Positions 1 through 64,000 of a stretch of DNA of 64,000 nt are shown one piece after another. The notes under the pieces were generated by a model, which saw nothing but the letters and a program-made list of their open reading frames with translations, ran no database searches and was not told the origin of the DNA. Each line of letters begins with the position of its first letter. Within the stretch, counting starts at the first letter, position 1. The stretch is from Certhia americana (Eukaryota > Chordata > Aves > Passeriformes > Certhiidae). The stretch is from NCBI GenBank assembly GCA_018697195.1, contig CM031866.1, forward strand, positions 11,780,606 through 11,844,605, given 5' to 3'. The position numbers and the translations under genes were made by a program.

Positions 1-61950
<61,950 letters not shown>

Positions 61951-64000
61951 GTAACAAACCCATTTTACTGCAAACCTTAGAGGAATATTCCTGCTCAAAA
62001 AAAATCTCCCTTGTTGATGAAGCCTGGGTGGTTATTTGGATGTCCTGAGGCATGGCTTGTTTCTGCCCTGATGGAGTGGTGTGAATTTGTGTATGTATGT
62101 GTATGCATTACAAACAGCAGTAACCTCGCTGCAAAGTGATCATCTGTGGACATGAACATGTTACAGTGGCAAGGCTGATGGCTTTTGTTCTGCTTTTTGG
62201 AAAGCAAAGTCACTTTGCTTTTTTTTTTTTTTCTTGCCTGATGCAGTGTTAAACTTTCCTCTCTGGCCATGTTTATGTTACTTCCTGAGACTGACAGCTT
62301 TTTCCAAGTGGCCTGCTTCAGCCAGGGATGCCTGCCTGTGTTTAGCCTGCATCAAGTGGCCATTGGGAATGGCCTTCTTGGGTCATTTGCTTGCCTGTGG
62401 CTCTTCAAAAATTGTCTACTGAGCCTTACTCTCAAAACCACTCATTAATCAGAGTGCACACTGCAGTCCTGAATGAGTATGGTGCTGCGCCAGCAGCACT
62501 TGTGGCATAAGAAGTAGAAAGTTACTTTTGTTTCAAATTAGAAAGAAATCAAAGAGGGATTAGTGCTGTAGTGGTGCTCATTAAGCAAAGACTTCAGTTG
62601 CTTATTTAATCCATTGATGGATGGTCTGGGTGGGCAGTCTGCTTTGTTCTGAGTGTGCTCAGTTTGCTGTATTGTCTTGCTGTACTTTCGCTCCCAGGCT
62701 CTGCTTCTCGGATCATTGACAGTGCATGAATATTATTTCTTTCCAGGGCTTCTTTCTGAATGAGCCAACTAGGTTTCTGCAAAAGCAAACCCAGAATAGC
62801 TCGGTGTAGGATATGCTCCAGATAGCTAGAACATTCCTCATGGGTCAGTTTACTTCTTGGGTCTGTCAGGTTAACAATGTTGGAAAGATGTCTAATGTCA
62901 AGAAAGGCAACGCATTATTTTGGCTTTTGTTGGTGGGACTGGTCCCAAGAATTTCCATGTGCAGTTTCACTGGCTGTCTCATGTTGATTTTATCCAGGGC
63001 TTTAAAGTGTGTAGGTAAGTGTACCTCCAAGTGCATTTGGAAAAGTTTCTGATTTTTCCAGTGATTTCACATGGAGGTTTGCATTCTTTTTTTACAATTA
63101 ACCACTTTCTTCAAAATAATCTTTGCCATTATCTCTTCACCTTAACAGGCTCTGTATAATTTTGACCACTATTTAGCATTTTTATTCATAAACTAATCCT
63201 AAACCATTTTGATCCATCACAAATCAACCCATAAAGCAAATTACTGTGTGTGCAGAGACTCTTCCTGCCTCTAAACTGGTGACTGATTAACTGCTGTTCT
63301 GCTTTGTGTCAATATGTTGTCCAAAGATTATCACATCAATAGCACTTTAAGACTTTCAGACACTCAACCAGATCAGTTATGAAACAGAACAGTTTTCAGA
63401 AAAGCTGAGCAGATACAAACTTGAGGAGGAAGGATACAGTCACCTGGAAGTGAAAAAGATTTTTCCCAGGAGGAAGAGTCTGAGTGATTCTAAGCAAGGG
63501 GTTATTTTGCAAAATGATATTTTAAACAGTCCAAGTGTTTTAATTCTGTGCAGTTGCAAAGAAGTAGCAAACCTTCTGATGGCACTGACTCTGTGAAATA
63601 CGGAAAAAATCAAATTGAGCCAAACAGAGCAGAATCAGTAGGAGTTTTTGATTTTGCCTCACGAAGAATATCAAAGCTTGGCTCCTATTAACCATCAAGA
63701 AAAAAAATTATTTATACCTGTTTGTATCATCCTTTCATACTAAAAATAAAATCTTAAGAAGTTGTTCCTAGCTGGTAGTCAATCATATCTATAGATTCTT
63801 TACATCTGTTGCTTTCAGAAAAAAAATATTTGGCACACCTACAAGGGTATGAAAATTGTGGCAGAACAGAAGCAAGGCAGGGGAAAGATCAAAACATGGC
63901 ATGAATTACTTGCATGAGCTATGATCCTCAGTAGAACTTATTTTCAGACTGTAACACCACATTATCTTCAATTTTGAACTTTTCATCACTACAGAAAATA
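61951..64000 (+). other. UNC13C: Intron after exon O, partial
   Basis: This phase-2 intron starts at GTAACA and runs to the window edge. The following exon (expected to begin with a residue block like SFQ) is not seen. There is a T run at about 62219-62232. No repeat family is recognised. Confidence 0.75.

Overview
This window is a stretch of vertebrate nuclear DNA, most likely avian. It is AT-rich, has GT-AG introns, and carries several 5'-truncated CR1 LINE tails (the dominant retroposon of birds and other sauropsids) plus a probable retroviral solo LTR. I see no bacterial-type genes, rRNA, tRNA or CRISPR. The species cannot be fixed from the sequence. The LTR and CR1 types fit a bird, perhaps a songbird, but that is inference.

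The only gene I can support is an internal part of a Munc13/UNC13 gene on the + strand. Fifteen consecutive coding exons (called A to O here) lie between 5260 and 61950. They join without a phase error or gap into 1,722 coding bases, about 574 residues. They run from the middle of the C2B domain (exons A and B), through the N-terminal part of the MUN domain (C to I), into MHD1 (J to N), and reach the MHD1-MHD2 linker (O). The exons for the N-terminal region, C1 and the first half of C2B lie upstream of the window. MHD2, C2C and the stop codon lie downstream. Residues that separate the paralogues, such as MFESMGGKE and DELSVTY near the end, match UNC13C (Munc13-3) better than UNC13A or UNC13B as I remember those proteins. 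The product primes synaptic vesicles at the presynaptic active zone.

Layout: 1-5259 is upstream intron. 5260-7933 holds three closely spaced exons. A 7.1 kb intron follows, with a probable antisense solo LTR about 100 bases after exon C. 15002-19943 holds four exons, followed by an 8.7 kb intron with two sense CR1 tails. Exons H and I are separated by 6.1 kb. Intron 9 (13.9 kb) is the largest; it holds two antisense CR1 copies and an unexplained GC-rich island near 37.4-38.1 kb. Exons J to M cluster at 48.9-51.7 kb. Intron 13 has one antisense CR1 and a CR1-like tail ending about 55 bases before exon N. Intron 14 (6.7 kb), exon O and 2 kb of following intron close the window.

I did not find a new biological system. 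The most useful leads concern splicing and mobile elements: a 6-base tandem acceptor at exon L, a weak acceptor at exon G, a CR1 tail close to the exon N acceptor, the LTR close to the exon C donor, two groups of phase-0 exons that could be skipped in frame, and a few residue changes at positions I remember as conserved.
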